The position numbers were made by a program, and so were the translations under genes. Shown in pieces: positions 11,295 to 20,133 of a DNA stretch of 64,000 nt. A model generated the notes under the pieces. The model was not told where the DNA came from, did not search any database, and saw only the letters and a program-made list of their open reading frames with translations. How positions within the stretch are numbered: the first letter of the stretch is position 1; every line of letters begins with the position of its first letter. The stretch lies in assembly GCA_005116965.1 (NCBI GenBank), contig SWDG01000027.1, positions 285,882 through 349,881 of the forward strand. The letters are read 5' to 3'. The DNA is from Nitrospira sp. GTDB lineage: Bacteria > Nitrospirota > Nitrospiria > Nitrospirales > Nitrospiraceae.

Positions 11295-14093
11295 ATGTTG
11301 GCCCAACGATACCAGATTGTCGTTCTCCTTGGACTAATGGCGCTCTTTAGCTGCTATTTACTGTTGCCGCTGAGCGCATCCTATCTCTTAGCGAATAGGC
11401 TTCGTGACTATGGCTACAGCAACGTCATCCTCCAGCTCAGCTATCCAGGCTGGACGCATATGCGCATTCCCGTGGTTTCGTTTCAACAGGATTTGGGCGA
11501 AGAACGACTGATGGTCTCGCTGACAGATACGGAGGTACGATATGATCTGGCCGAACTGCTTCAAGGGCGTGTCAGTCGCATCTTATTGAGAGACGCGGCC
11601 ATCCATGTGCTAAACGTGCAATCCACCGAACCCACCGCGCAAGATGGACGAGATACGGATCAGCCTGATGATGAGCAATCACCATGGCGATTGTTGACGG
11701 CAGGAGATCTCTTACGCAGTCTTCCGATCCTCCCGTTCGACGAGTTGCAACTAGATCATCTCACCATCTTTCGTGAACAGGCAACGGGCCCACTGCGCAG
11801 AGTGACGATTGACGGAAATCTGACGTATCGCGGACGAGAAGTCGGTGGTCACCTCGTCTTTCGCGGACGCGATACCGCATCCTATGGCCTAACCGTCATT
11901 GCGCATTCCGCCAGTACCTGGTCGGTGATCTTGGCATCGCAGCGACCGCAAGCGGCGCCGATTGTTTCCTGGCAGTCGCAGTCGCATCCGAACGATTCAC
12001 AAATTCAGGTCAATGGGCGCCTCGAGATCAATGTGCAAGAACTGGCTCCATTCATCGCACTCCTGGTCCCGATCGGTCCCGAACTGGAAAAAGTCACGGG
12101 AGAGGTGGCGATAGAGTGGGCGGGGAATGCTGCCGCAGAGGCCGCACTCAGCTCGTTGTGGGAAGACGAACGTTCACATCTTGATGGCACGATGCGAATC
12201 AATGTCACGCTGCCGGCTCTGAAAGGCGTGGCAAAGGATATTGCCATCGCCTACGAGGGGAGATTCGGAGGAAATGCCACTCAGGCGGAGTGGGCCATGA
12301 GTCCCGGTGTCTTGCTGACCGCGACGATCAATACCCAACCACGCATTATTCCCGAAGCGGTCCGATTGATCCTTCCTCATGGAGATCAGCCTGTGCGGAT
12401 TGAAAATAGCAAGCCTGTGCAGGGGACTCTCTATTGGAAGGAAACGCCCATACGTACGGTAGCGCAAGGACCATTGCATGTGACCTACGGTCGGACACCA
12501 GGGCCGTTGGTGGCACAGTTCGAAACCACCCGTGCCGAGGGCCTTGGCTATGAGTTGGTATTGGCCGAAGGGGCCTATCACCTGGACGGTATTCTCCCGA
12601 AAGCCATTACTGAAAGACTTTCAGCGAAGGAGGCGACAGGAAGAGTTCAAGGGACCGTGAAGCTGGATCGGACACACCTACGTGGCATACTGTTACCTCC
12701 ATCTTCAGTGACGGCGAAACAGATCGGACAGGGCCCCGCGCTTATTTCCAGCGTGACGCTAAATTTGTCAGAGCCGCTGACAGTTGAATGCGACCTGACA
12801 GCGGTCCACTGCAGCGGGGGAGAGCTGATCTCGACGATTGGAGCTCCGACCATGAAACTAAGCGGTCGGAACATTCGTCTCACGCGAGGTATCTTGAGGC
12901 TCCAGGGGACAGAAACGACCAGGACCGCATGGGCCACACACGGAACGTTGTCGGTCGTGGGGGTCAGGCCGGAGGCTGGTTTTTGGGCGCCTACCACGAG
13001 TGATTGGATAGTCAAATTCACGGCAGATCAGGTCGGCCTTAAGGCCGACCTGCGAGTCGATACCCCGACACACGAAGGATTCCTGACCGCTAGGATCGAG
13101 CAACCGCTGCAGGCGGCGCAAGGAGTGATGCATGGTGTCATCGGCCCGCTGACGTTTAATGGCACAGACCAGCGGCTCAGCAAGATGATCATGGGACTTC
13201 CTCCTTCATCCGATCTGACCGATGGAAAGTTTACGGCCACTGTCGATGCCTCCTGGTCGAGCAGTTCCCGAGACCGGATCAATACGATGAATACCGTCTC
13301 AGCAACCGCGAAGATTGTGGCCGAGAAACTATCCGGCCACTACACCGATTATATTGTGAGGGGCTTGAGCACCACGATGGTGTTACACACCCAGGGGCTT
13401 GAATCAATTGTCATGACCCAACCAGCCTCAATCGCCGTTGCGGCAGTGCAGAGTGGTGTTGACGTGACAAACCTTATGGCCTCCTACCAGATACGATGGA
13501 AAGTAGCGGACGCTCTGCCGCTGGTCGAGGTCAGAGACTTCCAGTGCGAACTGTTTGGAGGAACAATCAGTAATCCGGGTCCTGTGGTAGACTTAGCCAC
13601 ACCACCGGTCACCACAACGTTTTCTCTGCGGAATCTTGATCTTGCGAAAATTCTCAACGTGGAACAACACAAGGGGCTTCAAGGAACCGGAACACTCAAT
13701 GGGACGCTTCCCGTCACTATCACCTCGGGTGGGGTCATTGTGCAAGATGGAGTGATCGAGGCACAGCCTCCAGGGGGGATTATCCGATATGCCTCAGCGC
13801 CCGATTCGTCAAAGCTCCTTTCAGATTCAGATCAACAACTCCAACTGGTTGCGCAGGCGCTCAACAACTTTCAGTACTCGCTGTTGCGCGTCGGCGTGAA
13901 ATACGGAGAAACCGGAATGTTGGACCTGAATGCTCGGTTGGAAGGCAGGAATCCTGACCTCCGCAATACTCCTCCGATTCACTTCAACCTGACTGTGCAG
14001 GAGCACATCCCAACGCTCCTCAAAAGCCTTCGCTTGGTCGAAGATATCCAGGGAACCATCGAACGAAAGTATAAACAAGTAGGACCATTATGA
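11295..14093 (+). CDS. YdbH-like intermembrane lipid-transport/AsmA-like protein
   Basis: 932 aa with one N-terminal membrane segment (residues about 8-33) and a very long, beta-rich periplasmic part with a bilayer-spanning character typical of the AsmA/YdbH/TamB repeats. In E. coli YdbH acts in phospholipid passage between inner and outer membranes with the lipoprotein YnbE. The assignment here rests largely on the following two genes, which match YnbE and YdbL in order and orientation; this gene overlaps the YnbE-like gene by four bases (ATGA). Individual motifs in the long repeat region are not diagnostic by eye. Confidence 0.8.
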   Translation: MLAQRYQIVVLLGLMALFSCYLLLPLSASYLLANRLRDYGYSNVILQLSYPGWTHMRIPVVSFQQDLGEERLMVSLTDTEVRYDLAELLQGRVSRILLRDAAIHVLNVQSTEPTAQDGRDTDQPDDEQSPWRLLTAGDLLRSLPILPFDELQLDHLTIFREQATGPLRRVTIDGNLTYRGREVGGHLVFRGRDTASYGLTVIAHSASTWSVILASQRPQAAPIVSWQSQSHPNDSQIQVNGRLEINVQELAPFIALLVPIGPELEKVTGEVAIEWAGNAAAEAALSSLWEDERSHLDGTMRINVTLPALKGVAKDIAIAYEGRFGGNATQAEWAMSPGVLLTATINTQPRIIPEAVRLILPHGDQPVRIENSKPVQGTLYWKETPIRTVAQGPLHVTYGRTPGPLVAQFETTRAEGLGYELVLAEGAYHLDGILPKAITERLSAKEATGRVQGTVKLDRTHLRGILLPPSSVTAKQIGQGPALISSVTLNLSEPLTVECDLTAVHCSGGELISTIGAPTMKLSGRNIRLTRGILRLQGTETTRTAWATHGTLSVVGVRPEAGFWAPTTSDWIVKFTADQVGLKADLRVDTPTHEGFLTARIEQPLQAAQGVMHGVIGPLTFNGTDQRLSKMIMGLPPSSDLTDGKFTATVDASWSSSSRDRINTMNTVSATAKIVAEKLSGHYTDYIVRGLSTTMVLHTQGLESIVMTQPASIAVAAVQSGVDVTNLMASYQIRWKVADALPLVEVRDFQCELFGGTISNPGPVVDLATPPVTTTFSLRNLDLAKILNVEQHKGLQGTGTLNGTLPVTITSGGVIVQDGVIEAQPPGGIIRYASAPDSSKLLSDSDQQLQLVAQALNNFQYSLLRVGVKYGETGMLDLNARLEGRNPDLRNTPPIHFNLTVQEHIPTLLKSLRLVEDIQGTIERKYKQVGPL

Positions 14094-14311
14094 GGCGGAC
14101 CATGCAGAGCGAAAGCATACGGATAGGTGCCGGAGTACTGGCGTGGCTCTCTCTGCTCCTGAGCGTGGGTGCCTGCACCCCGCGAGTCGAAGTGGCTGCG
14201 CCGGACAAACCGATTACGATTAATCTCAATGTGAAGATCGATCACGAGATTCGGCTGAAAGTCGACAAGGACTTGGAGCAGGTTCTGTCGAATGACAGCG
14301 GACTATTCTAG
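14090..14311 (+). CDS. YnbE-like outer-membrane lipoprotein
   Basis: 73 aa. Signal segment with lipobox VGAC (cysteine at about residue 29) followed by TPRVEVAAPDKPITINLNVK, the characteristic YnbE pattern of a beta strand thought to pair with the end of YdbH. Start ATG overlaps the YdbH-like stop. The trio order YdbH-YnbE-YdbL is conserved as in gamma-proteobacteria. Confidence 0.85.
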   Translation: MRRTMQSESIRIGAGVLAWLSLLLSVGACTPRVEVAAPDKPITINLNVKIDHEIRLKVDKDLEQVLSNDSGLF

Positions 14312-14323
14312 CTACTGGAGGGT

Positions 14324-14662
14324 ATGATGTTCATTGCACGGCTGACCATCGCAGTATGTGTGGCGACCCTATGCACTGCGGTCGCTTCTACCGGGTTCGC
14401 ACTGTCCTTGGATGACGCGAAAGCAAACGGGTTGGTCGGAGAAAAATCCAACGGCTACCTGGGGGCGGTGAACCCCGCCAATGCCGAAGCCCAAGCATTG
14501 ATCGAAGACGTGAATCGGAAGCGGCGGCAGGCCTATGAAGAAATTGCAAAGCGAAACAGCACCAACATTCGAGCCGTTGAAACGCTTGCCGGAGAAAAAG
14601 CCGTTCAGAATACCAAACCAGGAAACTTCGTCGAAGGTCCGGGTGGGTGGAGCAAGAAATAA
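14324..14662 (+). CDS. YdbL-like protein (DUF1318)
   Basis: 112 aa with a signal peptide (residues about 1-27, ending GFALS). The mature protein contains LDDAKANGLVGEKSNGYLGA and later ALIEDVNRKRRQAYEEIAKRN, the hallmarks of DUF1318/YdbL. Periplasmic; in E. coli it is encoded with ydbH and ynbE and is thought to modulate their assembly. It starts 12 bases after the YnbE-like gene and ends three bases before the stop of the convergent molybdoenzyme gene. Confidence 0.87.
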   Translation: MMFIARLTIAVCVATLCTAVASTGFALSLDDAKANGLVGEKSNGYLGAVNPANAEAQALIEDVNRKRRQAYEEIAKRNSTNIRAVETLAGEKAVQNTKPGNFVEGPGGWSKK

Positions 14663-14665
14663 CCG

Positions 14666-15310
14666 CTACCCGTAGCGATCGTTCTTCCACGGAAGCGCGG
14701 TGTTCGAATACCCTCGGACTTCCCAAAATCCTTTCTCATCTTTATCTGAAAACGTAATCTCCTTCACCCACTTCGCGCCCTTCCAGGCATACCGTTTCGG
14801 AACGATCACACGGACCGGGCCACCATGGTCTCGGGATAGGGGCTTGCCATTCCAACTATGGGCGAGCAGCACATCGTCATCGTCACAGACCTCAAGAGGG
14901 AGGTTCGTCGTGTAGTCGTCGTAGGACTTGAACAGGATAAATCGGGCAAGCGACAGCGGTTGCACGATGGACATGATGTGCTTGAAGCTCACGCCTTCCC
15001 AGTCGTTGTCATAACGACTCCATGATGTGACACAATGGAAGTCCGACCGGTCTTTGAATTGGGGTTGCGCCAAGAATTGCTCCCATGTCCAGGCAAGAGG
15101 GGCTGCGACAAATCCGCCGATACTGAGTCTCCATTCGCTTATGGGAATCTCTGGCTTGAAGCCGAGATCCAGTACGGGAAAGTTGTCAACAAGGTGCTGG
15201 CCTGGAGGGAGGCGTTCGTCTCCTTCATAGAACACTTCGCGTTCTTCTCCACCTCGACGAGCCTTCGCCCACTGTTCTTTCGTCTTTGTCAGTCTGTTTG
15301 GTTCATCCAT
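14666..15310 (-). CDS. sulfite-oxidase-fold molybdopterin protein (YuiH/MsrP-like)
   Basis: 214 aa. Contains the sulfite oxidase catalytic-domain pattern: FHCVTSWSRYDNDWEGV with the molybdenum-ligating cysteine at residue 93, LLAHSWNGKPLSRDHGGPVR and VPKRYAWKGAKWVKEI. No Tat or other signal peptide is visible, so it appears cytoplasmic, unlike E. coli MsrP. No haem-binding partner lies next to it. It should carry molybdopterin; the substrate (a sulfoxide or sulfite-like compound) is unknown. It is convergent with the YdbL-like gene. Confidence 0.85.
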   Translation of the reverse strand: MDEPNRLTKTKEQWAKARRGGEEREVFYEGDERLPPGQHLVDNFPVLDLGFKPEIPISEWRLSIGGFVAAPLAWTWEQFLAQPQFKDRSDFHCVTSWSRYDNDWEGVSFKHIMSIVQPLSLARFILFKSYDDYTTNLPLEVCDDDDVLLAHSWNGKPLSRDHGGPVRVIVPKRYAWKGAKWVKEITFSDKDEKGFWEVRGYSNTALPWKNDRYG

Positions 15311-15487
15311 TCCGGCCTCCTCTTAAACAGACTACGGGAATTAAGGCTGATCTGGCAACCTATGAGCCTGGATCAGTCTTGAGCTGAAATTCCGACAGCT
15401 CATATAGGCTCTAAAAAAAACCTCGCTAGACACATCTCGTCCGTCGCGCAAGCCTGTAAGGATTTCTCGTCTAGCCGGACACACACA

Positions 15488-15620
15488 CTAGCAGTCTGCT
15501 GAAAAACTTGGTTTCTGCTTCGTGCACCATTGCATGATGACAGAAAAAAACCGTGGCACTCTCCATCTCAGAATGCTCAAAAGGGCCGTCCAGTAAGGCC
15601 ACAGCAAGCGAAGGGGCGAG
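15488..15620. repeat. candidate dispersed repeat element fused to a gene start
   Basis: Begins CTAGCAGTCTGCTGAAAAAC and runs through a segment containing TCAGAATGCTCAAAAGGGCC and GCAAGCGAAGGGGCGAG. From memory these strings resemble short repeats scattered through Nitrospira genomes; this needs a genome search. The annotated GTG start of the TVP38 gene lies inside it, and the upstream part of that gene has no similarity to its family. Confidence 0.45.
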
Positions 15621-16206
15621 CAACTGTCTCGAATGTCACGCCCCTTTGTTGGCCTTCACGGATGCGAACTTTGTCTCGGCGGTGGGGATCTTCATCGCTG
15701 CGTACGTGATCGTTGCTGGGTTATCGCTGCCAGGCGCAGTCATCCTTACTTTAGCCGGCGGGTTCTTGTTCGGTGCCACCATGGCAACGCTGTTTATCAA
15801 TATTGGGGCCACCACAGGAGCAACCTTGGCATTTCTGACCGCACGGTATTTATTGCGGGACACCGTTGAACAGAAGTTCGGGAAGTGGCTGGAACCGTTC
15901 CAAGAAGGGTTTGCCAAGAACGCATTCAGCTACCTATTGACGTTGCGACTCATCCCGCTTTTTCCCTTCTTCGTGGTGAACCTTGTCTCTGGGCTCACAC
16001 GAGTGAGTATCGGAGCCTATGTTACAGCCACGGCGATTGGAATCATTCCCGGTTCGTTCGTCTACGCCTATGCAGGACGCCAACTGGGTACGATTAACTC
16101 TTTAAAAGAAATTGCGTCGCCGAATGTGATCGGCGCCTTTGTCCTCTTAGGACTGCTCGCCCTGGTGCCTATCGTCTATAAGAGAGTGACGGCCAAACCA
16201 GCGTGA
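15553..16206 (+). CDS. TVP38/TMEM64 (SNARE-associated) membrane protein, atypical N-terminus
   Basis: 217 aa from a GTG. From about residue 34 (LLAFTDANFVSAV) it matches the TVP38/DedA-like family: a VAGLSLPGAVILTLAGGFLFG re-entrant segment, TARYLLRD, RLIPLFPFFVVNLVSG, and TAIGIIPGSFVYAYAG, then a final membrane helix. The usual first transmembrane helix is missing; the first 30 or so residues are polar, lie within a probable repeat element, and include a CLECH string that matches the haem motif CxxCH but probably by chance. TVP38 proteins are membrane transport or lipid-scrambling factors. It is followed closely by a flavin disulfide oxidoreductase, a known pairing. Confidence 0.75.
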   Translation: MALSISECSKGPSSKATASEGASNCLECHAPLLAFTDANFVSAVGIFIAAYVIVAGLSLPGAVILTLAGGFLFGATMATLFINIGATTGATLAFLTARYLLRDTVEQKFGKWLEPFQEGFAKNAFSYLLTLRLIPLFPFFVVNLVSGLTRVSIGAYVTATAIGIIPGSFVYAYAGRQLGTINSLKEIASPNVIGAFVLLGLLALVPIVYKRVTAKPA

Positions 16207-16251
16207 TGAGCCATCCATCAATTGACGATTCACAACGAAGAGTGTCACGCT

Positions 16252-17838
16252 ATGATGACGGAACCTCTACCAAGGACAGCAGGAATGAGTGAGTACGATC
16301 AGCCGTTAGTCATCCCGAACGACGAGTTCAATCAGCAGCTAGTCGCCAACGTGCATCCGGCAGACTGGGTCAATCCCGAGTCTGCCGGTCGCTACAATAT
16401 CGTGGTGGTTGGGGCGGGAACTGCGGGTTTGATCACAGCGGTGGTGGCCGCGAGTCTGGGAGCCAAGGTCGCATTGATCGAGAAACATTTGATGGGTGGG
16501 GACTGTCTCAATGTTGGATGTGTGCCTTCTAAAGGCATGATCCAAGCCGCAAGGGTATGGGCCGATCTACGAAAGGCCACGGAATTTGGCCTCCACATTC
16601 CCGCCGGAGTGACGTATGACTTCGGTGCGGTCATGGCTCGGATGCGCAAGCTGCGCGCACGTATCAGCCTCAATGATTCGGTCCATCGCTATACGAAACT
16701 CGGCGTCGACGTGTATATCGGAAGCGGGCGGTTTCTCGGTGCTGATGCAATCCAAGTGAATGGGCCTGCAGGCGACCGGATTCTGACTTTTGCGAAAGCC
16801 GCAGTTTGCACCGGAGCACGTGCAACGGCACCGCCAACGCCAGGGCTCCATGAAGCAGGATATCTGACGAACGAAACTATCTTTTCACTGACGCAACTGC
16901 CGCAGCGTATCGGAGTGATCGGGGCCGGGCCGATCGGATGCGAGCTGGCGCAGTCCTTTGCTCGATTTGGGAGTCAGGTCTATCTGATCGAAGCAACGCA
17001 CGGCATCATGCCAAACGAAGATCGCGATGCGGCAAGCATCGTGGAGCAGCAAATGGTTCGGGATGGCGTGAAACTCCTCTGCTGTGGAAAAGACCTGAAG
17101 GTCCTCAAGACAAATGACGACAAGCGATTGATGGTCGATTCGCACGGCCAGCAGTACGATGTACCGGTCGACGAAATTCTTGTCGGAGTCGGACGGACAC
17201 CGAATGTGGAAAAAGTCGGATTGGAGGCCGCTGGAGTTCACTATGACAAAAATGGAATCAAGGTCAATGCCAGATTGCAGACATCGAATCCTAATATCTA
17301 CGCGGCAGGTGATGTCTGTTCACGGTACAAATTCACACATGCCGCTGATGCGATGGCTCAAATTGTCATCCAGAACGCGCTGTTCCCACATCCGTTGAGT
17401 TTGGGCTATGCCAATGTCGAGGCATTGGTGATGCCGTGGTGCACCTTTACCGAACCGGAAATCGCCCATGTCGGGATGTACGAAAAAGAGGCGAAGCAAA
17501 AAGGCTTCGAAGTGGAAACCTATACACATAAATTGGATGAGGTTGATCGAGCAATTCTCGATGGAGAAGAAGAGGGGTTTGCGCGAGTTCATATTCAAAA
17601 GGGAACGGACAAGATCCTGGGTGCGACGATCGTGGCTGCCCATGCCGGCGAGATGATTAGTGAATTCTCCGTGGCGATGAAAGCGGGCGGAGGAGCCAAA
17701 ACAATCGCCGGCACGATTCATCCGTATCCAACCCAAGCAGAAGTGAATAAGAAGGTCGTGAATCTCTGGCGGAAAGCACATTTTTCACAAAGCACGAAAA
17801 ATATCTTGGTGAAGCTGTTTGCTTGGATGAGGAGATGA
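16252..17838 (+). CDS. mercuric-reductase-like flavin disulfide oxidoreductase
   Basis: 528 aa with the ATG at 16252 (GAAGAG about ten bases upstream; the frame is open to a TTG at 16222). FAD motif GAGTAG at residues 54-59, redox pair CLNVGC at cysteines 85 and 90, NAD(P) motif GAGPIGCE at about 225-235, AAGDVCS at about 360, and the C-terminal dimer motif HPYPTQAE. It lacks both the N-terminal metal-binding domain and the C-terminal cysteine pair of true MerA, so mercury reduction is not supported. The partner TVP38 gene lies 45 bases upstream. Similar pairs and fusions occur in other bacteria; substrate unknown. Confidence 0.85.
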   Translation: MMTEPLPRTAGMSEYDQPLVIPNDEFNQQLVANVHPADWVNPESAGRYNIVVVGAGTAGLITAVVAASLGAKVALIEKHLMGGDCLNVGCVPSKGMIQAARVWADLRKATEFGLHIPAGVTYDFGAVMARMRKLRARISLNDSVHRYTKLGVDVYIGSGRFLGADAIQVNGPAGDRILTFAKAAVCTGARATAPPTPGLHEAGYLTNETIFSLTQLPQRIGVIGAGPIGCELAQSFARFGSQVYLIEATHGIMPNEDRDAASIVEQQMVRDGVKLLCCGKDLKVLKTNDDKRLMVDSHGQQYDVPVDEILVGVGRTPNVEKVGLEAAGVHYDKNGIKVNARLQTSNPNIYAAGDVCSRYKFTHAADAMAQIVIQNALFPHPLSLGYANVEALVMPWCTFTEPEIAHVGMYEKEAKQKGFEVETYTHKLDEVDRAILDGEEEGFARVHIQKGTDKILGATIVAAHAGEMISEFSVAMKAGGGAKTIAGTIHPYPTQAEVNKKVVNLWRKAHFSQSTKNILVKLFAWMRR

Positions 17839-17854
17839 GTGGCGGGGAGGCGAA

Positions 17855-18598
17855 ATGAGGAGGAATCCCATCATCAATCTTGTCCTCATGATCTGCGCGG
17901 CGTTGCCGGCTGTATCAGTGCATGCGCAAAGTCCAACCACGGTGGAGGTCGCGCGATTCTCCATAAGCGAACCAGGAGCGAGTCTGCCAGACGGGTGGAA
18001 GCCGCTGACCTTCAAGAAGATCCCCAAATTGACGACGTACGAACTGGTGAAAGATGGGGCCCAAGTCGTCGTCAAAGCCATGAGCGATTCATCGGCATCA
18101 GGCTTGACTAAAGAGGTCCGAATCGATCCGAAAGAATTTCCAATCGTACGATGGCGGTGGAAAGTCGACAATCTGCTCCAAAAGAGCGATGCCACCAGGA
18201 AAGACGGGGATGACTACCCGGCCCGACTCTACATCACGTTTGAATACGATCCTGATAAGGTGAATTTTGGAAAGAAACTCAAGTATAAGGCGGGCCAAGT
18301 ATTGTTTGGAGACATTCCGATCGGAGCGATCAACTATGTGTGGGAAACGAGAGCTCCAATTGGGGCCATCATCGACAATGCCTATACTGATTTTGTCAAA
18401 ATGGTCGTCGTGGAAAGTGGTCCGGGCCAGATCGGACTCTGGGTCGATGAATCACGAAACATCTATGAGGATTACAAGAAGGCCTTCGGGGAAGAACCAC
18501 CGCTGATCAATGGCGTCGCGATCATGAGCGATACCGACAACACTAAGGAACGAGCCACTGCCTACTACGGCGATATTGTGTTTATAAAAGCGCATTAA
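17855..18598 (+). CDS. exported DUF3047 protein
   Basis: 247 aa with a signal peptide (about residues 1-23, ending VHAQS). The mature part fits DUF3047: LPDGWKPLTFKKI near the start, RWRWKVDNLL, DDYPARLYITFEYD, INYVWETRAPIGAI and a terminal GVAIMSDTDNT-ERATAYYGDI. The fold is probably a beta-sandwich; function unknown. It begins 16 bases after the oxidoreductase and is likely the last gene of the TVP38-oxidoreductase operon. Confidence 0.85.
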   Translation: MRRNPIINLVLMICAALPAVSVHAQSPTTVEVARFSISEPGASLPDGWKPLTFKKIPKLTTYELVKDGAQVVVKAMSDSSASGLTKEVRIDPKEFPIVRWRWKVDNLLQKSDATRKDGDDYPARLYITFEYDPDKVNFGKKLKYKAGQVLFGDIPIGAINYVWETRAPIGAIIDNAYTDFVKMVVVESGPGQIGLWVDESRNIYEDYKKAFGEEPPLINGVAIMSDTDNTKERATAYYGDIVFIKAH

Positions 18599-18863
18599 GA
18601 AGAGCCGTGCAACACGCCTCGATCTTGCTCCAACCCTCTGCCTGTTGAACAAACTACGTTCAAACACACCCGTGTCGAACCCCACACATTTCATCATCCT
18701 TCTGTTTACTGGGTATTGAATCCTCCTGGGGCTTGGAGGTCGCTGCCACAAGGTTCAGCTCTGTGACACAAATGTGATGCTTTCGCGAGAGTCGCGTGAG
18801 ATGGCGACGCTATTGTGGAAGAGTCGATTTCTTGCAATTTATCCATAAACTAAGGAGGATGGG

Positions 18864-19973
18864 ATGATACGTACATTGATCATGGGTGCGCTGGTAACGG
18901 CGATCACTCTTTCTGGGTGGGTGGCCAGCTCGGTATTCGCCAATGAAGACTGGCAATGGCCAACGGTCTACACGATGTCGAATGGGACAGACGGCAATGC
19001 GGTCTTGGCATTCAGGCAGCATGGAGACACGCTGGTTCCGGCTGGATCGTTTTCAACAGGGGGAAAGGGGTCAGGAGGCGGATTGGGCAATCAAGGCGCC
19101 CTCGCCTTCAGCGATGATGGCGACGCCCTCTTCGTCGTGAATCCTGGCAGTCATGATATCTCGGTGTTCGAAATCAACGGGCGTTACCTGAAACTGGTAG
19201 ACCGAGTGCCTTCCGGGGGAACCAGCCCGATCAGTATTGCCACCCATGAAGATTATGTTTATGTATTGAACGCAGGAGGGCAGGGGGTAGGGAACGTTGC
19301 GGGGTTCGAACTGACGCATCACAACAAATTGAAGCCGATCGCTGGATCGAATCAGCCGCTCAGTGGGGCCAACACCGCGCCGGCGCAAATCTCGTTCAAT
19401 CTCTCGGGAGATACGCTGGTCGTGACCGAAAAAGCAACAAACATCATTGACACCTATGCGGTGGATGAGGACGGTGTGGCATCTGCGCCGGTTTCACAGA
19501 AATCCAACGGCCAAACCCCGTTCGGCTTTTCCTTTACTCCGCGAGGGGTGTTGGTGGTCAGTGAGGCCTTCGGAGGCGCACCGAATGCGTCTGCCGTCTC
19601 GTCGTACCGCCTACGCGATGGACAATTGAACGTCCGGAGCGGGTCGATTGGCACCACCCAATCAGCCGCGTGCTGGATCGTGATTACTAAAAATGGAAAG
19701 TTTGCGTATGCCAGTAATACCGGCAGTAACAACATTTCAAGTTATCGAGTGGGAAGTGCGGGGAGGTTAACATTACAGGAAGCCGTGGCAACGCCCACCG
19801 GGGCTGGCCCCATTGACATGGCATTGAACAAGAACAGTCGGTTCTTGTATGTGCTGAATGCAGGATCCGATTCCCTCGAGGTCTTTCGGGTCAATCGTTG
19901 GAATGGGCGCTTGACCCAAGGGACTGGCGTTTCTGGCCTCCCTAATGGGGCCAATGGACTTGTTGCGCGATAA
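18864..19973 (+). CDS. exported seven-bladed beta-propeller (lactonase-like) protein
   Basis: 369 aa with a signal peptide (residues about 1-27) and an excellent ribosome-binding site AAGGAGG. Repeated blades carry the pattern SPDGxFLYVxNxxS: for example ALFVVNPGSHDISVFEI, YVYVLNAGGQG, FAYASNTGSNNISSYRV and FLYVLNAGSDSLEVFRV. This fits the 6-phosphogluconolactonase/YncE-like propeller family. Export makes the cytosolic lactonase reaction unlikely; binding or an unknown envelope role is more probable. A strong hairpin at 20009-20040 follows it. Confidence 0.82.
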   Translation: MIRTLIMGALVTAITLSGWVASSVFANEDWQWPTVYTMSNGTDGNAVLAFRQHGDTLVPAGSFSTGGKGSGGGLGNQGALAFSDDGDALFVVNPGSHDISVFEINGRYLKLVDRVPSGGTSPISIATHEDYVYVLNAGGQGVGNVAGFELTHHNKLKPIAGSNQPLSGANTAPAQISFNLSGDTLVVTEKATNIIDTYAVDEDGVASAPVSQKSNGQTPFGFSFTPRGVLVVSEAFGGAPNASAVSSYRLRDGQLNVRSGSIGTTQSAACWIVITKNGKFAYASNTGSNNISSYRVGSAGRLTLQEAVATPTGAGPIDMALNKNSRFLYVLNAGSDSLEVFRVNRWNGRLTQGTGVSGLPNGANGLVAR

Positions 19974-20008
19974 CCGTTTGCGCCATCAGGTCCCTAGTCT
20001 CAGGACCG

Positions 20009-20040
20009 CTCAGAAGTCTCGCGTCAGCGAGGCTTCTGAG
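20009..20040 (+). terminator. strong inverted repeat, possible terminator
   Basis: 14-bp stem CTCAGAAGTCTCGC / GCGAGGCTTCTGAG with one G-T type mismatch and a GTCA loop, 35 bases after the propeller gene and before the response regulator. No T-run follows, so termination efficiency is uncertain. Confidence 0.5.
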
Positions 20041-20133
20041 TGGGTGAGACTGCTTATGTCTGTGCGAGTACTGGATCGCTGGCGCTGGTCAGGGCATGGT
20101 CAATTGCTTGGCGGTGGACAAGCTGGAGAAGAC

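Noticed and set aside
15553-15655. Haem-binding site in the TVP38 protein (CLECH)
   Set aside because: The string lies in the polar, probably repeat-derived N-terminus, without a signal peptide or other cytochrome features.
16252-17838. Mercuric reductase (merA)
   Set aside because: The N-terminal metal-binding domain and the C-terminal cysteine pair needed for Hg(II) are missing, and no mer genes are near. A generic flavin disulfide oxidoreductase is a safer call.
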